Shown: positions 27,677 to 38,000, counted from the stretch's first letter. The stretch: 64,000 nt of DNA from Pseudomonadota bacterium (GCA_037200975.1 JBBCGI010000001.1:4547716-4611715), one strand, 5' to 3'. Made by a program: numbers and translations. Notes: generated from the letters alone by a model not told the origin.

Positions 27677-29152
27677 TTGACGAATCAACGCGTGCGCCGC
27701 CTCGTCCTCATTCTCCCGTTACTCGCGGTCTGCCTCGGGGCGGCGGGAACCTGGTACGTCTACCGGTCGCCGTACTTTCCGGCCAGACATTTCGACCCGG
27801 CTTCCGAAGCGGTGATCGCGCGCTTCACGAAGCAGGTCGCGCCGACGCGCGCCGACTACGAAAGCATCGTGGGCTATGTGCTCGAAGGTTTCCTGGCGTA
27901 CTCGACGCCGCGCCATGCGCGCGCGCGTTATCCGGGGCTGCCCGCGGGCGGCGCGTCGCAGGCCGAACAGGAAATGGAAGGCTTCAGCCGCATCGCCCCC
28001 TTGCTCGCGGTGTGGCTCAAATCGAGCGGCACCGACAGCTTGAAACTTCCCAATGGGCGCGAGGTGGACGTCGCCGGCATCCTGCGTGGCGCAGTGCTCG
28101 CCGGAACGGATCCGCGCGACAGCGAATACTGGGGCGAGATCCAGGATCGCGACCAGCGGATCGCGGAGGCGGCCGATGTCGCGCTGGCGCTGTGGCTCGC
28201 GCGCGAGGACGTCTGGGAAAAGTTCGACTTGCCGCAGCGGCAACGGATTTCCGGCTGGTTGCGCCAGGTCAACGGCAAGGTGATCGCGGACAACAACTGG
28301 CACCTGTTCGTGGCGCAGGTAAACGTGGCATTGCAGGCGCTCGGCGCGGCGTACGACGCCAGGTCGATCGATGCGAATCTGAAACGTGCGCTCGAGTTCT
28401 ATCGCGGCGACGGCTGGTTCAATGACGGGCCCGATGGGCCGGTCGATTACTACAACGCGTGGGGGTTCTACTACCACATCGCCTGGATCCATCGCATGAA
28501 TCCGGAGTTGCTCGGCGACGTAGTCCGGAACGGCCTGCCGGTCTTCGCCGCCGACCTGTTGCACTTGTTAGGCCCGCACGCCATGCCGATCATGGGGCGC
28601 AGCGTTTGTTATCGCCTGGCCGTGACGGCGCCGCTCACGTTCGGGAGCCAGCTGGAGCCGCATTCGATTCCCGGCGCGCAGGCGCGGCGGGCGCTCGACG
28701 TGACCTGGCAGTTCTTCCTGTCGCACGGTGCGATGAAGGAGGGTCGTGTCACGCAGGGTTATTGCGGCGATGACGCGGCCGTCCTCGACAATTATTCGGG
28801 CGCCGCGAGCTGCCAGTGGTCGCTGCGCTCGCTGGTCGTCTCGCTCGACATCCCGCCTGACGCTGCATTCTGGACGGCACCCGCGGCGCCGCTGCCAGTG
28901 GAGATCGCCGACTTCGACCGCCGCATCGCCGGTGGCGCGTACCTCGCCCGGGGCCGGGTCGCCAATCTCGACGTGACGCTGCTCAACGCCCGGCCGCTGC
29001 CGCAGGAGCGCACCGGCCTTGCGGCCTTTTCTTTCCAGGATCGCGTCCTGAGCATCATCCGCGGGGGGTCGCGCCGCCCGGCCAATCTTGATGCCAAGTA
29101 CGGCCGCGCGACATATGACTCCCGGGAGCCTTTCTGCGGCTGCCCGCAATGA
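27677..29152 (+). CDS. DUF2264 domain protein
   Basis: A protein of about 491 residues starting at a TTG (27677) or a GTG at 27692. An N-terminal hydrophobic segment (LVLILPLLAVCLGAAG) looks like a signal anchor or uncleaved signal peptide. The body matches the DUF2264 family: EGFSRIAPLLAVWLKSSG near residue 100, ADNNWHLFVAQVN, FNDGPDGPVDYYNAWGFYYH and, further on, GRSVCYRLAVTAPL. The predicted fold is an all-helical alpha/alpha barrel as in polysaccharide lyases and hydrolases, and members often occur in polysaccharide-use loci. Here it precedes the xylose genes. Activity is unproven. Confidence 0.78.
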   Translation: MTNQRVRRLVLILPLLAVCLGAAGTWYVYRSPYFPARHFDPASEAVIARFTKQVAPTRADYESIVGYVLEGFLAYSTPRHARARYPGLPAGGASQAEQEMEGFSRIAPLLAVWLKSSGTDSLKLPNGREVDVAGILRGAVLAGTDPRDSEYWGEIQDRDQRIAEAADVALALWLAREDVWEKFDLPQRQRISGWLRQVNGKVIADNNWHLFVAQVNVALQALGAAYDARSIDANLKRALEFYRGDGWFNDGPDGPVDYYNAWGFYYHIAWIHRMNPELLGDVVRNGLPVFAADLLHLLGPHAMPIMGRSVCYRLAVTAPLTFGSQLEPHSIPGAQARRALDVTWQFFLSHGAMKEGRVTQGYCGDDAAVLDNYSGAASCQWSLRSLVVSLDIPPDAAFWTAPAAPLPVEIADFDRRIAGGAYLARGRVANLDVTLLNARPLPQERTGLAAFSFQDRVLSIIRGGSRRPANLDAKYGRATYDSREPFCGCPQ

Positions 29153-29184
29153 GCCGCCGTTCGATTACCTTCATCTGCCTTTTC

Positions 29185-29198
29185 TGGTAGCGTTACCG
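29185..29198. promoter_or_regulatory. xyl-box-like operator upstream of xylB
   Basis: TGGTAGCGTTACCG lies 137 nt before the xylB start. It agrees at 11 of 14 positions with the xyl box TGGTAGCGCTAACA described for xylose/xylan regulons in Xanthomonas and Caulobacter, which are controlled by LacI-type XylR. No xylR gene is in the window. Confidence 0.5.
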
Positions 29199-29334
29199 GC
29201 GCAATTTTTGCGGGTCTTCCCTGGTAAAGGCGGGGCCCGCTCTGGATGCTCGAGGGGGCCACTCAAGCGTCGAAAAATCGCACCGCCGGACCTGAATTCC
29301 GGTGGCTGTTTCATACAGACGCAAGCGAGGGTGG

Positions 29335-30789
29335 ATGTATTTAGGCATCGATATCGGCACGTCCAGTGTCAAAGCCGTGCTCGTGGACGACAAGGACACG
29401 GTGGTCGAACAGGCCTCCGCGCCGCTCCAGGTATCCCGTCCGCACGCCGGATGGTCCGAACAGAATCCCGCCGATTGGTGGAGCGCGACGAATGCCGCCG
29501 TGAAGGCGTTGCCCGCGGCGGAGCGCCGGGCCGCGAAGGCGGTCGGTCTCTCCGGCCAGATGCATGGCGCGACTCTGCTGGGTGCCGACGACAAAGTCCT
29601 GCGCCCCGCGATCCTCTGGAACGATGGCCGCAGCGAGCAGCAGTGCGCCACACTCGAGAAGGCCGAGCCACGCAGCCGCGAGATCACCGGCAACATTGCG
29701 ATGCCCGGATTCACCGCGCCGAAGCTGGTGTGGGTGCGGGAAAACGAGCCCGCCGTGTTCAAGGACACGCGCTGTGTCCTGCTGCCAAAAGACTACGTCC
29801 GCCTGTTGATGACGGGTGAGAAGGCGAGTGACTGCTCCGACGCCGCGGGCACGTTGTGGGTGGACGTGGCAAAGCGCCGCTGGTCGCCCGAAATGCTGGC
29901 CGCGACGGGCCTCTCCGAATCGCACATGCCCAAGCTCGTCGAGGGTTCGGATGTCACAGGGTCGCTGCGCAAGGAAGTTGCCGCGGATTGGGGCATGGAT
30001 GCAGTGCCGGTGGCCGGCGGCGGCGGCGACAATGCCGCGGGCGCGGCGGGCATCGGCGTCATCAAGCCGGGCGACGCGTTCCTGTCGCTCGGCACCTCCG
30101 GTGTGTTGTTCCTCGTCACTCCGAAATTCCTGCCGAATTCCGCCAAGGCCGTGCACGCGTTCTGCCACTGCCTGCCGGGTGTCTGGCACCAGATGAGCGT
30201 GATGCTCTCGGCCGCGTCGTGCGTCGACTGGGCGGTGAAGCTCACCGGCTCGAAGGACGCCGCGGAATTGCTTTCCAAAGTCGAGAAGCGCGCCGCGCTC
30301 GATGGTCCGGAGATCTTCCTTCCCTATCTGTCGGGTGAGCGCACGCCGCACAACGACCCGCAGGCGCGTGGCGTCCTGTTCGGCCTCAATCACGATTCGG
30401 ATTCCGCCGCGATCGGCCAGGCGGTGCTCGAGGGTGTGGCCTTCGCATTCGCCGACGGTCTCGACGTGCTGATCGAGGCGGGCGCCACGATCGACAAGAT
30501 TTCGGTGATCGGCGGTGGCGCGCGCTCGATGTGGTGGGGCGGGGTGCTGGCCGCAGCGCTCAAACGCCCGCTGGTTTATCGCGACGCGTCAGAAGTCGGG
30601 CCCGCGCTCGGCGCCGCGCGGCTTGCCCGGCTGGCGAAAACGCGCGAGCGGGCGGAGGATGTCTGCCGTCCGCCGCCGGTCCGTGTCGTCATCGAACCCA
30701 ACACCCGCGACATCGAGCAATTGGCTCCGAAACGCGCGATGTTTTCCAAGATTTATCAAGACCTTCGACCAAGATTCCGAGGAGTTTGA
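29335..30789 (+). CDS. xylB: Xylulokinase
   Basis: Phosphorylates D-xylulose to xylulose 5-phosphate. It has 484 residues from the ATG at 29335, with GCGAGGG upstream. FGGY-kinase features are clear: the N-terminal phosphate loop [23 protein letters not shown], the catalytic Asp in [21 protein letters not shown], and the C-terminal [11 protein letters not shown] and [10 protein letters not shown]. The 2-nt gap to xylA shows one transcription unit. Induction through the upstream xyl-box-like site is likely. Confidence 0.96.
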   Translation: MYLGIDIGTSSVKAVLVDDKDTVVEQASAPLQVSRPHAGWSEQNPADWWSATNAAVKALPAAERRAAKAVGLSGQMHGATLLGADDKVLRPAILWNDGRSEQQCATLEKAEPRSREITGNIAMPGFTAPKLVWVRENEPAVFKDTRCVLLPKDYVRLLMTGEKASDCSDAAGTLWVDVAKRRWSPEMLAATGLSESHMPKLVEGSDVTGSLRKEVAADWGMDAVPVAGGGGDNAAGAAGIGVIKPGDAFLSLGTSGVLFLVTPKFLPNSAKAVHAFCHCLPGVWHQMSVMLSAASCVDWAVKLTGSKDAAELLSKVEKRAALDGPEIFLPYLSGERTPHNDPQARGVLFGLNHDSDSAAIGQAVLEGVAFAFADGLDVLIEAGATIDKISVIGGGARSMWWGGVLAAALKRPLVYRDASEVGPALGAARLARLAKTRERAEDVCRPPPVRVVIEPNTRDIEQLAPKRAMFSKIYQDLRPRFRGV

Positions 30790-30791
30790 TC

Positions 30792-32132
30792 ATGTCGCGA
30801 CCAGCATACGTAGTGAAGCCCACGTCCTATTTCGGCGGCGTCCAGCCCATCAAGTTCGAGGGTCTTAAATCGGACAATCCGCTGGCCTTCCGTTACTACA
30901 ACAAGGACCAGATCGTCCTCGGCAAACGCATGGAAGACCTGCTGCGTCCGGCGGTCTGCTACTGGCACTCGTTCGCCTGGAACGGCCACGACATCTTCGG
31001 CCAGGGCACCTTCGACCGTCCGTGGAATGCGGGCGTCATGGACCAGGCCGCGGCCTGGGCCAAGATGGATGCGGCGTTCGATTTCTTCTCGACGCTCGGC
31101 ACCCCGTTTTATTGCTTCCACGATTTCGACGCGATGCCGACGGCGTCGAACATCAAGGAGCACGTCGCCAATCTCGCCGCGACCATCGATCGGCTCGAGA
31201 AGAAGCAGGCCGAGACTGGTGTGAAACTGCTGTGGGGTACGGCCAACCTGTTCTCGCACCCGCGCTACATGGGCGGAGCCTCGACGAACCCGGATCCGGA
31301 TGTCTGGGCGTTTGCCGCGACGCAGGTGCGCCATTGCATGGACGCCACCAAACGTCTCGGTGGCTCTAACTACGTGCTGTGGGGCGGCCGTGAAGGCTAC
31401 GACACGCTGCTCAACACCAGCTTGAAACACGAGCTCGCGAACTTCGGCCGCTTCCTGCAGCTGGTGGTCGAGCACAAACACAAGATCGGCTTCAAAGGCA
31501 CGATCCTGATCGAGCCCAAGCCGCACGAACCGACCAAGCACCAGTACGACTTCGACACCGCGACCGTGTACGGCTTCCTCAAGAAAAACGGCCTCGAGAA
31601 CGAAGTGAAGGTGAACATCGAAGCCAACCACGCGACGCTCGCGGGCCACAGCTTCGACCACGAAATCGCCATGGCCGATGCGCTCGGCATCTTCGGCTCG
31701 ATCGACATCAACCGCGGCGATCCGCAGAACGGCTGGGACACCGACCAGTTCCACAACGATCCGCTCGACATGACGCTGGCGATGTATCGCATCCTGAAGG
31801 CCGGCGGGTTCACCACCGGCGGCTTCAACTTCGACGCCAAGGTGCGCCGCCAGTCCATCGATCCGGCCGACATGTTCTACGGCCACGTGGGCGGGCTCGA
31901 CCTGCTGGCGCGCACGCTGCTGTCGGCCGCGGCGCTCATCGAGAACGGCGCCGTCGACAAGTTCGTCGAGCAGCGTTACGCCAAGTGGGTGGGCGAGGCT
32001 GGGCAGAAGATTCATGCCAAGGGTGCATCGCTCGAATCGATTTCTGACGCGGCAGTTGCCGCGAACATCGATCCGAAGCCGCAGTCGGGCCGGCAGGAAT
32101 ATCTGGAGAACCTGGTCAATCGATTCGTGTGA
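30792..32132 (+). CDS. xylA: Xylose isomerase
   Basis: Interconverts D-xylose and D-xylulose. It has 446 residues from the ATG at 30792, preceded by GGAG. The family active-site pieces are all visible: [24 protein letters not shown] (catalytic His and Asp), [30 protein letters not shown] (metal Glu and Lys), [12 protein letters not shown] and the metal-binding [15 protein letters not shown]. It is the long class II type found in most proteobacteria. With xylB it completes the isomerase route for xylose; a xylose transporter is not in the immediate operon. Confidence 0.97.
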   Translation: MSRPAYVVKPTSYFGGVQPIKFEGLKSDNPLAFRYYNKDQIVLGKRMEDLLRPAVCYWHSFAWNGHDIFGQGTFDRPWNAGVMDQAAAWAKMDAAFDFFSTLGTPFYCFHDFDAMPTASNIKEHVANLAATIDRLEKKQAETGVKLLWGTANLFSHPRYMGGASTNPDPDVWAFAATQVRHCMDATKRLGGSNYVLWGGREGYDTLLNTSLKHELANFGRFLQLVVEHKHKIGFKGTILIEPKPHEPTKHQYDFDTATVYGFLKKNGLENEVKVNIEANHATLAGHSFDHEIAMADALGIFGSIDINRGDPQNGWDTDQFHNDPLDMTLAMYRILKAGGFTTGGFNFDAKVRRQSIDPADMFYGHVGGLDLLARTLLSAAALIENGAVDKFVEQRYAKWVGEAGQKIHAKGASLESISDAAVAANIDPKPQSGRQEYLENLVNRFV

Positions 32133-32151
32133 CCTGAGCGGACCTGCGCGC

Positions 32152-32165
32152 CGCATACGTATGCA
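32152..32165. promoter_or_regulatory. ATACGTAT palindrome (LacI-type operator) before the first GH13 gene
   Basis: CGCATACGTATGCA, with a 12-nt perfect palindrome GCATACGTATGC, lies 64 nt before the GH13 start at 32229. It shares ATACGTATGCA with three other sites at 39846, 40043 and 41521, all in front of alpha-glucan genes. Odd-centre CpG palindromes of this size are typical LacI-family operators. Confidence 0.75.
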
Positions 32166-32228
32166 GCGCGCATGTGTGCACGCGCCTGAAGTACAGTCCG
32201 GCCACTTCAGGGTGCGAGTGGGGGAGCG

Positions 32229-34070
32229 ATGCGACGAATCATCTCGTGCCTGGGCCTGTGTGCCCTCGCATCCGTGGCGCTCGCGACCCCTGACTTTCGC
32301 GAGCGGCTGCCCGAAGACGAAATCGTCTACTTCGTGTTGCCGGACCGGTTCGAAAACGGCGATGCGTCGAACGATCGCGGCGGGCTGAGCGGCGACCGCC
32401 TAACCATCGGGTTCGATCCGGCGCACAAGGGGTTCTATCACGGCGGGGACCTCAAGGGCCTCACCGCGCGCCTCGACTACATCCAGGGGCTCGGGACCAC
32501 GGCCATCTGGCTGGGCCCTGTATATAAGAACAAACCCGTCCAGGGGCCGGCCGGCGACGAGAGCGCCGGATACCACGGCTACTGGATCACGGATTTCACG
32601 CGCGTCGATCCGCACTTCGGCAATGGCGGCGACATGCGCGATTTCGTGCGGGCTGCCCACGCGCGCGGGATGAAGGTCTACCTCGACATCATCACCAACC
32701 ACACCGCCGACGTGATCCAGTATCGCGAATGCATGAATGCGCCATGTCCGTATCGATCGCGCGCGGATTATCCCTACACGCGCAAGGGTGGCGTGACAGG
32801 TCAGTCCATCAACGGCGGTTTCGCCGGAGATGCGGTGCGGACACCGGTCAATTTTGCGCGTCTCACCGACGGCGGTTACGCCTACACGCCATTCGTGCCG
32901 CCGGCCGAGGCGGCGGTCAAGGTGCCCGCCTGGCTCAACGCGCCTATCTACTATCACAACCGCGGCAACTCCGATTTCTGGGGTGAGAGCTCGGTGATGG
33001 GCGATTTCTTCGGTCTCGACGACCTGATGACGGAAAACCCGCGCGTCGTACAGGGTTTCATCGACATCTATGGCGACTGGATCGAGCGTTACGGCATCGA
33101 CGGTTTCCGCATCGATACCGCGCGCCACGTGAATCCGGAGTTCTGGCAGGTATTCGTGCCGGCCATGCTCAGGCGCGCGCGGGCGCAGGGTGCGCCGAAC
33201 TTCCATATCTTTGGCGAGGTTGCCGCCGAGGGCACGGATGTGGCCCAGCTCGCACGGCACACGCGCGTCGACAAACTACCGTCGGTGCTGGACTTCGGTT
33301 TCGCCGGTACGGTGGAGCAGGTGCTGGCGGGCAAGGCGGGGACGTCCGCGCTCGGGCGGCTCTACCAGGACGATGGGCTGTATGAAGGCGGCATCCCGGC
33401 CGCACTGCGCCTGCCGACCTTTACCGGCAATCACGATTTCGGACGGCTCGCATGGAAGATACGCACCGCGCGCCCCGCCGCGAGCGACGAGGAGATATTG
33501 CAACGCGTGATGTTGTCGAACGCGATGTTGTTCCTGCTGCGCGGCGTTCCGGTGGTGTACTCCGGCGACGAACAGGGCTTCATCGGTCACGGCGTCGACC
33601 AGGCCGCGCGCCAGGACATGTTCGCGAGCCAGGTGGCGAGCTACAACGATCAGCCGCTGCTGGGATCGACGGCGACCACCGCCACCGCGAATTTCAATGC
33701 GCAGCATCCGTTGTACCGGCAGATCGCGGAGCTCGCGGCGCTGCGCAAGCAATATCCCGCGTTCCGCCGCGGCCGTCAGGTCACGCGCGCGCAATCGCTC
33801 GAGCCGGGCTTGTTCGCGGTATCGCGCATCGGCAACGACGGCCGGGAGATTTTCATCGCCTTCAACACGTCCTCGCAGCCGATCGTGGCGCAGGTGGAGA
33901 TCGACGCGGCCACCCGGGGTTTCACGTCATTGCACGGAACGTGCGCGGCTCCGGCCGCACCCGGTAGTTTGAAGGTGGAGCTGGGGCCATTCGCCTACCT
34001 GGCTTGCGCGGCGGAGCGCCCGCCACCGAAACCCGCCAACGAGGCCAAATCCGAATTCGACGTGGAGTGA
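32229..34070 (+). CDS. Secreted GH13 alpha-amylase-like glycosidase
   Basis: A 613-residue GH13 enzyme acting on alpha-glucans. The signal peptide is MRRIISCLGLCALASVALA (cut near residue 20), so it is periplasmic or secreted. The (beta/alpha)8 catalytic residues can be placed: nucleophile D296 in GFRIDTARHV, acid/base E330 in HIFGEVAAEG, transition-state D403 in FTGNHDFGR; the earlier conserved DIITNHTAD is also intact. A C-terminal beta domain ends in ERPPPKPANEAKSE, a proline-rich tail. An ATACGTAT operator precedes it and a sugar MFS follows, so it probably releases maltose or oligomers that the transporter imports. Confidence 0.93.
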   Translation: MRRIISCLGLCALASVALATPDFRERLPEDEIVYFVLPDRFENGDASNDRGGLSGDRLTIGFDPAHKGFYHGGDLKGLTARLDYIQGLGTTAIWLGPVYKNKPVQGPAGDESAGYHGYWITDFTRVDPHFGNGGDMRDFVRAAHARGMKVYLDIITNHTADVIQYRECMNAPCPYRSRADYPYTRKGGVTGQSINGGFAGDAVRTPVNFARLTDGGYAYTPFVPPAEAAVKVPAWLNAPIYYHNRGNSDFWGESSVMGDFFGLDDLMTENPRVVQGFIDIYGDWIERYGIDGFRIDTARHVNPEFWQVFVPAMLRRARAQGAPNFHIFGEVAAEGTDVAQLARHTRVDKLPSVLDFGFAGTVEQVLAGKAGTSALGRLYQDDGLYEGGIPAALRLPTFTGNHDFGRLAWKIRTARPAASDEEILQRVMLSNAMLFLLRGVPVVYSGDEQGFIGHGVDQAARQDMFASQVASYNDQPLLGSTATTATANFNAQHPLYRQIAELAALRKQYPAFRRGRQVTRAQSLEPGLFAVSRIGNDGREIFIAFNTSSQPIVAQVEIDAATRGFTSLHGTCAAPAAPGSLKVELGPFAYLACAAERPPPKPANEAKSEFDVE

Positions 34071-34072
34071 CT

Positions 34073-35551
34073 GTGAGCGCCATACCTGCAAACGCCAAAC
34101 CAACTCTCTCGTTTTGGCAGATCTGGAACATGTGTTTCGGATTTCTCGGAATCCAGTTCGCCTTCGGGCTGCAGAATGCGAACGCGAGCCGCATCTTCCA
34201 GACGCTGGGCGCCAACATCGACGAGATCGCGGGGTTGTGGGTCGCCGCGCCGCTTACCGGGCTGCTGGTGCAGCCGATCATCGGCTACATGTCGGACCGC
34301 ACGTGGAATGGGCTCGGACGCCGTCGCCCCTATTTTCTTGCGGGCGCGGTACTTGCCTCGCTGGCGCTGATCGCGATGCCGCATTCGCCGGCCTTGTGGA
34401 TGGCGGCGGGAATGTTGTGGATCCTCGATGCCAGCATCAACGTAGCCATGGAGCCATTTCGCGCTTTCGTGGCCGACCAGTTGCCGCCTTCGCAACGGGC
34501 AGCGGGTTATTCGATGCAGAGCTTCTTCATCGGTGTTGGCGCCGTCGTCGCGAGCATGTTGCCGTGGATTCTCGCGAAGGCGGGCGTCAGCAACGTCGGC
34601 AGCGGCGAAAACGCAGTGCCGGATACGGTGCGCTACGCGTTCCACATCGGCGCCGCAGTTCTCGTCTTCGCGATGTTGTGGACGATTCTCTCGACGCGCG
34701 AGTACCCGCCGGCCGAGCTCCACGCTTTCAGCGATGCCACGCCAATGTCTGGAGGTGTCGAGCCCGGTTCCGGCCGCAACGCCGCGTTGCGCGGCTTCGC
34801 GTGGACATCGGCCGGTGCCGTCGGCGCGGCCTTGGTGTGGTACTCCGGTTGGGATCGCATGTTGTACGTGCTGACCATCGGCATCGCAGCGTGGGGTGTG
34901 TTGCTGATGATCAACAGCGCGCTGCGCGGCGGCAGCGCGTTCTCGAACCTGATTCATGACATCGACAACATGCCGCCGCGTATGCGGCAGCTCGTGCCGG
35001 TCCAGTTCTTTTCGTGGTTCGCGTTGTTCTCGATGTGGCTGTACACGATTCCGGCGGTGACGCGGATACACTTCGGCGCCACCGACGCGGCTGGCACCGC
35101 CTACAACGAAGGCGCCAACTGGGTGGGCGTGTTGTTCGCCGGTTACAACGGTTTCGCCGCGCTCGCGGCCATCGTCATTCCATCGATGGTGCGTAGCCTC
35201 GGTCTGACCCGAAGCCACATGGTCAATTTGTTTCTGGGCGGTGCAGGGTTGATCTCATTCATGTTGATACGCGACCCCGACTGGCTGTTGCTTTCGATGG
35301 CAGGCGTCGGCTTCGCCTGGGCGTCGATCGTCTCGCTGCCGTACGCCTTGCTTTCCGACTGCGTGCCCTCGCGCCAGATGGGTGTGTACATGGGCATCTT
35401 CAACTTCTTCATCGTGATCCCCCAGCTGGTCGCGGCGAGCGTGCTGGGCGTGTTGCTGACGCGGATCTTTGGCGGGCAACCGATCTATGCGCTCGCCATC
35501 GGTGGCGCCAGCTTCGTGATCGCGGGAGTGCTGTCGCTGCGAGTCCGGTAG
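34073..35551 (+). CDS. MFS sugar transporter (GPH/SUT-like, probable maltose/maltodextrin)
   Basis: A 12-helix permease of about 492 residues. The GTG at 34073 has GGAG 6 nt upstream; a GTG at 34067 overlapping the GH13 stop is an alternative. The first helix region WNMCFGFLGIQFAFGLQNAN and the loop GYMSDRTWNGLGRRRPYFLAG match sucrose/maltose cation symporters, where R-x-x-W-x-x-x-G-R-R-R-P is the group signature. It lies directly behind the amylase, so uptake of its products is the natural role. The conserved NVAMEPFRAFVADQLPPSQR stretch supports the same subgroup. Confidence 0.9.
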   Translation: MSAIPANAKPTLSFWQIWNMCFGFLGIQFAFGLQNANASRIFQTLGANIDEIAGLWVAAPLTGLLVQPIIGYMSDRTWNGLGRRRPYFLAGAVLASLALIAMPHSPALWMAAGMLWILDASINVAMEPFRAFVADQLPPSQRAAGYSMQSFFIGVGAVVASMLPWILAKAGVSNVGSGENAVPDTVRYAFHIGAAVLVFAMLWTILSTREYPPAELHAFSDATPMSGGVEPGSGRNAALRGFAWTSAGAVGAALVWYSGWDRMLYVLTIGIAAWGVLLMINSALRGGSAFSNLIHDIDNMPPRMRQLVPVQFFSWFALFSMWLYTIPAVTRIHFGATDAAGTAYNEGANWVGVLFAGYNGFAALAAIVIPSMVRSLGLTRSHMVNLFLGGAGLISFMLIRDPDWLLLSMAGVGFAWASIVSLPYALLSDCVPSRQMGVYMGIFNFFIVIPQLVAASVLGVLLTRIFGGQPIYALAIGGASFVIAGVLSLRVR

Positions 35552-35563
35552 ACTCGCGGCCGG

Positions 35564-37021
35564 ATGAAACGCGTAACGCGCCGCGATCTGATCGACATCG
35601 CCACCGCGCTCGCCATTGGCGGCGGGTTGTGGTTCGTCGTCAATCTCGATCCTCTCTGGTGGCTGGCGTGGATACTGCCGGGCGTGTTTTTCTGGCTGGC
35701 CCTGAGCACCGCGGGTTGGACCCAGCGGGGCCTCATCGTGCTGGCGGGACTCGTCGGTGCGTGCAGCAACTTCAGCTATCTGCTCAAGGTCATGCCGTTG
35801 CTGCCCGCGATGATCGTGCTGCTGCTGCAGGCGCTGTTGTGGCTGTTGGTGCTGGGTGCGTCGGCACGGGTGGTGAAGCGCTTCAACTCGGCGTGGACCG
35901 TGCTCGCATTGCCGGTGATCGCGGTCGCCGCCGACACGTTGCTTGCGCATCTGACTCCTGACGGCAACTGGGGCAGCCTTGCGTATACGCAATCGGAGAT
36001 GTTGCCCATCGTGCAGATCGCCGCGGTATTCGGCGTCGGCGGAATCCTGTTCCTGCTGATGCTGGTGAATTCCGCGGTTGGCCTGGCATTCACGTACGGT
36101 ACGAAGCTGCGCGGCGCGCTGCCGATGTATCTCGCGACGGTTGCGCTGGTCGCGATCGCAGTGGGATACGGCTTCCAACGCTTGCAGGCGCCGATTGCCG
36201 GCACGCCGGTGAATTTTGGCCTCGCATCACTCGACGATTTCATAGTCGCCACCACGACCGAGAAGTCGCGCGATGTGTGGGCCCAGTACGATGCGCAGGT
36301 CCTGCAACTGGCGGGCAGCGGTGCGAAGATCGTGCTGTTGCCGGAGAAGATCGCGGTCATGTCGCGCGCCGACGCCGATGCGCGCAAGCGACTTCTTGGC
36401 GATCTGGCCCGTGCCCATCGTGTCTGGCTGGTGGCGGGGGTGGGCGTGGACGACGGCAAGCAGCGCCGCAACGAGGCGTGGTGGTATGCACCCGACGGTA
36501 CACTTAAGACCAACTACCTCAAGCATTTCATGGCGCCACCCGAACGTGAGTTCGTCCCGGGTTCCGATTTCCCGGTCAACGAGATCGACGGCGTGCGTTA
36601 CGGCGTCGCGATCTGCAAGGACATGCATTTCGCCAGTCTCGGCCGCGCTTTTGGCGCGCGCGATGCCGCAGTGATGCTGGTGCCGGCCTGGGATTTCTAC
36701 GACGACGCCCGGATGGCGGCCAACATGACGAAGCTGCGCGGAGTGGAGAACGGTTTTGCGGTGATTCGGTCGTCGCGTGACGGATTGCTGTCGGTCTCGG
36801 ACGCCTACGGGCGCATGCTGGCGGTCGAGAAGAGCGCAGACATGCCGGGCACGACGTTGTTCGCCACCGCGATCGTCGGCGCGCGCCTGCAGACTATCTA
36901 CACGCGCATCGGCGATCTGCTCGGCTGGATCTGCGTGGCGGCGGCGGTGGCGCTTGCCGTGGCGACGCGCCGAAAAAGCCCGCCTAGCCGGACTTTCGAA
37001 CTACCAGCTTCGTCTGGATGA
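35564..37021 (+). CDS. Apolipoprotein N-acyltransferase-like membrane nitrilase
   Basis: A 485-residue protein with about six N-terminal membrane segments (through residue ~210), then a nitrilase-fold domain and a last membrane helix. This is the Lnt layout. The catalytic triad can be read: Glu in LLPEKIAV, Lys in NYLKHFMAP, Cys in GVAICKDMHF. Genuine Lnt usually has ICYE around the cysteine, so this is a divergent paralogue and may acylate or deacylate something other than lipoproteins. It follows the sugar transporter after 12 nt and its 3' end overlaps the convergent lacI by 38 nt. A link to the glucan locus is positional only. Confidence 0.75.
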   Translation: MKRVTRRDLIDIATALAIGGGLWFVVNLDPLWWLAWILPGVFFWLALSTAGWTQRGLIVLAGLVGACSNFSYLLKVMPLLPAMIVLLLQALLWLLVLGASARVVKRFNSAWTVLALPVIAVAADTLLAHLTPDGNWGSLAYTQSEMLPIVQIAAVFGVGGILFLLMLVNSAVGLAFTYGTKLRGALPMYLATVALVAIAVGYGFQRLQAPIAGTPVNFGLASLDDFIVATTTEKSRDVWAQYDAQVLQLAGSGAKIVLLPEKIAVMSRADADARKRLLGDLARAHRVWLVAGVGVDDGKQRRNEAWWYAPDGTLKTNYLKHFMAPPEREFVPGSDFPVNEIDGVRYGVAICKDMHFASLGRAFGARDAAVMLVPAWDFYDDARMAANMTKLRGVENGFAVIRSSRDGLLSVSDAYGRMLAVEKSADMPGTTLFATAIVGARLQTIYTRIGDLLGWICVAAAVALAVATRRKSPPSRTFELPASSG

Positions 37022-38000
37022 CGCTGTTCGCCGCGCTCTCGCCGGCGATCTGCCGCAGCAGCGTCTCGACCAGCAATTCACCCGCGCGGCGCGTGTCCTG
37101 CATCACTGTTGTCAGCGGCGGATTAGTGACGCTGGCGGCTGGAATATCGTCGAAACCCACCACCGCGACCTGGCGCGGTACGTCGACTCCCGCCTCCTGC
37201 AGCGCGCGCAGCGCACCGATCGCAATCAGGTCGCTGGCGGCGACGATGGCGTCGAATTCCACGCCGCGCGAACGCAATTCGCAGGCGGCCTGGAAGCCGG
37301 ATTCCTCCGTGGTGATCGCGTCGACCTGCAAGGCGCCCGAGATCGTGGCGCGCGCTTCCAGCAGCGCGCGTTCGTGGCCGCGGTAGCGGTCGAAGAACTC
37401 CGGATAGTGGTTGGTGGAAGTGCCGAGGAACGCGATCTTGCGGCGTCCGGTAGATAGCAGGTGCCGCGTCACGTCGTAGCCGCCCTGTAGATTGTCGCAG
37501 CCGACAGAAATGCCGGGCTGGCCATCCGTGACCGGACCCCAGCGGACGAAGTGCGTGCCCTGTTTGACCAGGTGCTCGAGGCGTGGACGGTATTCTTCGT
37601 AGTCGCCGTAGCCAAGCAGGATGATGCCGTCGGCCTTGCGGCTGTCTTCGTAGTCCTGCTGCCAGTCGTTCGAGAGCTGTTGAAACGAGATCAGCAAGTC
37701 GAATCCCTGGCGGGCCGAGGCGCGTGTGATCGAACCCAGCATGGAAAGGAAAAACGGATTGATCTGCGAGTCGTCGGGAGTCGGATCTTCGAACAGCAGC
37801 AGTGCCAGCGTGTTCGAGTGTTGCGAGCGTAGATTCGAGGCGTTCTTGTCGACGCGGTAGTTGAGTTGGCGCGCGATCTCCTCGATCCGCCGGCGGGTTT
37901 CCAGGCTAACTACCGAGCTGCCGCGCAAGGCGCGCGACACTGTCGGTTGCGAGACACCGGCGAGAAACGCGATGTCGAACGATGTGGGCTTTTCGTGCAT
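36984..38000 (-). CDS. LacI-family transcriptional regulator of the alpha-glucan locus
   Basis: A 338-residue LacI/GalR repressor. The N-terminal HTH is DIAFLAGVSQPTVSRALRGS with the hinge helix region NYRVDKNASNLRS up to residue ~60. A periplasmic-binding-protein-like sensor domain follows (TNPPLTTVMQ near the end is the usual closing motif). It lies 3' of the minus-strand GH13 gene and is convergent with the Lnt-like gene. The four ATACGTAT palindromes in front of neighbouring GH13 and TonB-receptor genes are its likely operators; none of that exact type precedes lacI itself. The inducer is probably maltose or a maltodextrin (inference from neighbours). Confidence 0.92.
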   Translation of the reverse strand: MHEKPTSFDIAFLAGVSQPTVSRALRGSSVVSLETRRRIEEIARQLNYRVDKNASNLRSQHSNTLALLLFEDPTPDDSQINPFFLSMLGSITRASARQGFDLLISFQQLSNDWQQDYEDSRKADGIILLGYGDYEEYRPRLEHLVKQGTHFVRWGPVTDGQPGISVGCDNLQGGYDVTRHLLSTGRRKIAFLGTSTNHYPEFFDRYRGHERALLEARATISGALQVDAITTEESGFQAACELRSRGVEFDAIVAASDLIAIGALRALQEAGVDVPRQVAVVGFDDIPAASVTNPPLTTVMQDTRRAGELLVETLLRQIAGESAANSVIQTKLVVRKSG

